This document shows, piece by piece, positions 4,270-5,686 of a DNA stretch of 5,686 nt. Origin of the DNA: Thermocladium sp049965935 (GTDB lineage: Archaea > Thermoproteota > Thermoprotei > Thermoproteales > Thermocladiaceae); assembly GCA_049965935.1 (NCBI GenBank), contig JBMFVP010000078.1, forward strand, positions 1 to 5,686, read 5' to 3'. A program made the position numbers and the translations under genes. The notes beneath the pieces were generated by a model. The model did no database searches, was not told the DNA's origin, and saw only the letters and a program-made list of their open reading frames with translations. How positions within the stretch are numbered: position 1 is the first letter of the stretch; each line of letters opens with the position of its first letter.

Positions 4270-5686
4270 ATGGGTATGCGTGGAGCGGTTTCCCCGCGTT
4301 GGCGTTCGTTGCTGGTCATCGCATTAACCGCCCTGGCCCTAGCCATCCTCGCCTCAAGCCAACTCGCGCCCAGGGCATCGATAGACACGTATGTGCACGG
4401 CAAGTCCGTTGATGCTTGGGTGCAAGTATTCGCTTTACTGCCCCCGGGTTCCCGGGACTCCATTGTGGAGGTATGGAACGGCACATCAAGCAATGGAATT
4501 GCGGAGATGCCATTATTGGCTCTATACGGCGTGGCGAAGCAATGGACATCGAGGGGGCTCGGTAATTACAGCATAGGCATGGAAATCATCACCACATATG
4601 TGAATGGATCCACGACATGGTATGGAATGCGCTTCACCACGTATGAGCCTAACGCCGTGATAAGCGATGTGGAGAATCCCGTGATTGGGATGGCTACCAC
4701 TATTGAGGGGACGTGGCGAATAAAGATGCAGGCAAACGATTCCCTTCCGATGGGGACTTATAAGGAAGTCTCACCCTTAACCCCAACGCCTCCGGCTCCC
4801 CTCTTCTGTTTCTGGGTCAATGAGTGGAGCTGGCAATCCCCCGAGACGTATATACCCCTAATATGGGCTAAATACAACGATGGGGATGCATTCATAGGTA
4901 ACCTGTATTCATTCGCGCTTAGCGATCAAGTGGTCTCCATATCGTTCTCTGCATCCGCTGCAGTGCCAACGGGCTCCGCCAAGACGCCCATTAGCTTCCA
5001 AATAATAGGAACCAGCGTGGGGCCCGATGCCACTAGCTCATCAAGCGTAACGTATTTCGGTTACAATAATCCATCACTGGCCGCAATGTACACTAAAGGA
5101 ACCGTTGGAATCGCAGAGTTCCAGCTCTGGTGCAGTGATGGCCATGCATCGTTTCCCACAGGCGAATACGCCAATGAGAGTTACGTGCAGTCCTCCGATT
5201 TCGATATTTATCCATCCTCTGCCGTTGGTACATCGTACCTGAGCCAAGCATTAAGCGAACTCAGCAAGTACTATTCGCTAAGCCCGGTTCCATTCGATGA
5301 GGTATACCTGAGCCAGAGTGGGCAGGGCTATGAGTATACATTCTATAACCTACAGCGGCACTCTCCATTCGGCTTCTCCATCTCCATTCCAGTGGGGGCC
5401 ATTGCCTTAGCTCTCGCGAGCGCGGCTGGAGTTGATATCCCCATAACTGCATTGACGGCCGCCGGTCTCGTGGCTACGGCTAGGGAAACAACCACCACTG
5501 TGGCCATAAACGTGGTGAGTCTAGGGACCGTTAATTACCCAGCCTCAGGCGATGTTTTGATCTCTCAACTGCCTATTTCTTACACGTATAATGGCCACTC
5601 CTTCTATCCTCCGGTGACCGGGATATACGTGAATCCCCTCGGATACTACTCCTCAGCCACCACGGCATCCGTGGGGCCGGGGGGGG
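4270..5686 (+). CDS. Secreted or surface protein of unknown family, C-terminus beyond the window
   Basis: ATG 4270 opens a frame of 472 codons that stays open to the window edge; an in-frame TGA at 4258-4260 limits the start, and ATG 4276 is an alternative. Residues 3-12 are basic and 13-30 hydrophobic (SLLVIALTALALAILASS), a Sec-type signal peptide with probable cleavage near 30-36. Sequons occur at N70, N99, N112, N156 and N302, and only two cysteines are seen (180, 288), which could pair. Residues about 40-340 are beta-rich (SIVEVWNGTSSNGIAEMP, WYGMRFTTYE, PLFCFWVNEWSWQSPETYIP). Residues about 367-404 are a hydrophobic Ala-rich stretch (FGFSISIPVGAIALALAS, then GVDIPITALTAAGLVATA) that could be a membrane or fusion-peptide-like hairpin. 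The tail before the window end reads GIYVNPLGYYSS. The family is not recognised. The divergent neighbour shares export, sequons and composition, suggesting a joint surface role. The final Pro-Gly-Gly comes from the terminal poly-G and is doubtful. Confidence 0.82.
   Translation, partial: MGMRGAVSPRWRSLLVIALTALALAILASSQLAPRASIDTYVHGKSVDAWVQVFALLPPGSRDSIVEVWNGTSSNGIAEMPLLALYGVAKQWTSRGLGNYSIGMEIITTYVNGSTTWYGMRFTTYEPNAVISDVENPVIGMATTIEGTWRIKMQANDSLPMGTYKEVSPLTPTPPAPLFCFWVNEWSWQSPETYIPLIWAKYNDGDAFIGNLYSFALSDQVVSISFSASAAVPTGSAKTPISFQIIGTSVGPDATSSSSVTYFGYNNPSLAAMYTKGTVGIAEFQLWCSDGHASFPTGEYANESYVQSSDFDIYPSSAVGTSYLSQALSELSKYYSLSPVPFDEVYLSQSGQGYEYTFYNLQRHSPFGFSISIPVGAIALALASAAGVDIPITALTAAGLVATARETTTTVAINVVSLGTVNYPASGDVLISQLPISYTYNGHSFYPPVTGIYVNPLGYYSSATTASVGPGG
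5679..5686. other. Terminal G8 run at the window edge
   Basis: The last eight bases are all G, directly at the edge. It could be a real glycine-encoding run, or a read or assembly artefact at a contig end, since poly-G tails are a known artefact of two-colour sequencing chemistry. The reading frame cannot be trusted past about 5678. Confidence 0.5.

Noticed and set aside
4251..4576. Minus- and plus-strand ORFs overlapping the start of the plus-strand secreted-protein gene
   Set aside because: They lie across a frame with a signal peptide, sequons and 472 open codons, so they are antisense or out-of-frame shadows.
5261..5452. Minus-strand ORF of 63 codons
   Set aside because: Antisense shadow of the hydrophobic part of the plus-strand secreted-protein gene, with Arg/Trp-rich content typical of reversed codons.
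1..5686. CRISPR array or insertion-sequence ends
   Set aside because: No regularly spaced direct repeats, no transposase frame and no paired terminal inverted repeats with target duplications were seen.

Overview
The window looks like a crenarchaeal chromosome fragment, probably from a hyperthermophilic or thermoacidophilic Thermoproteales-type organism (inference). The support is AGG- and ATA-rich codon use, AT-rich TATA-like boxes about 25 bases ahead of start codons with little or no leader and no Shine-Dalgarno, secreted proteins rich in N-glycosylation sequons, and a DUF1156/COG1743-type DNA methylase.

Layout. (1) 1-431, minus strand: the N-terminal 143 codons of a DUF1156-type adenine-specific DNA methylase, cut by the window start. 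(2) 432-1404: a gene-poor stretch with the methylase promoter, an AT-rich tract and, at about 1059-1351, what may be a decayed reading frame. (3) 1405-2187, plus strand: a small operon-like unit. It holds a YwgA/SocA-like winged-helix protein whose natural ATG start seems to be separated from the body of the gene by a one-base frameshift, followed with an ATGA overlap by a 54-codon ORF whose likely continuation lies in another frame. (4) 2188-2536: no convincing gene, but a tight cluster of inverted repeats at 2326-2414, the best having 10-bp perfect arms around one base. (5) 2537-4153 (or 4198), minus, and 4270-5686, plus: two divergent genes sharing a short promoter region. They encode a membrane-anchored and a signal-peptide-bearing extracytoplasmic protein of no family I recognise. 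The plus-strand gene is open to the window end, so it has no stop here.

The divergent pair shares features: an N-terminal hydrophobic segment, five or six N-glycosylation sequons each, Ser/Thr/aromatic-rich beta-type sequence and an even number of cysteines. They are plausibly co-regulated parts of one cell-surface system. The middle of the window (about 1000-2500) shows signs of gene decay or local indel errors. The last eight bases are all G, at the very edge of the window, and should be treated with caution.
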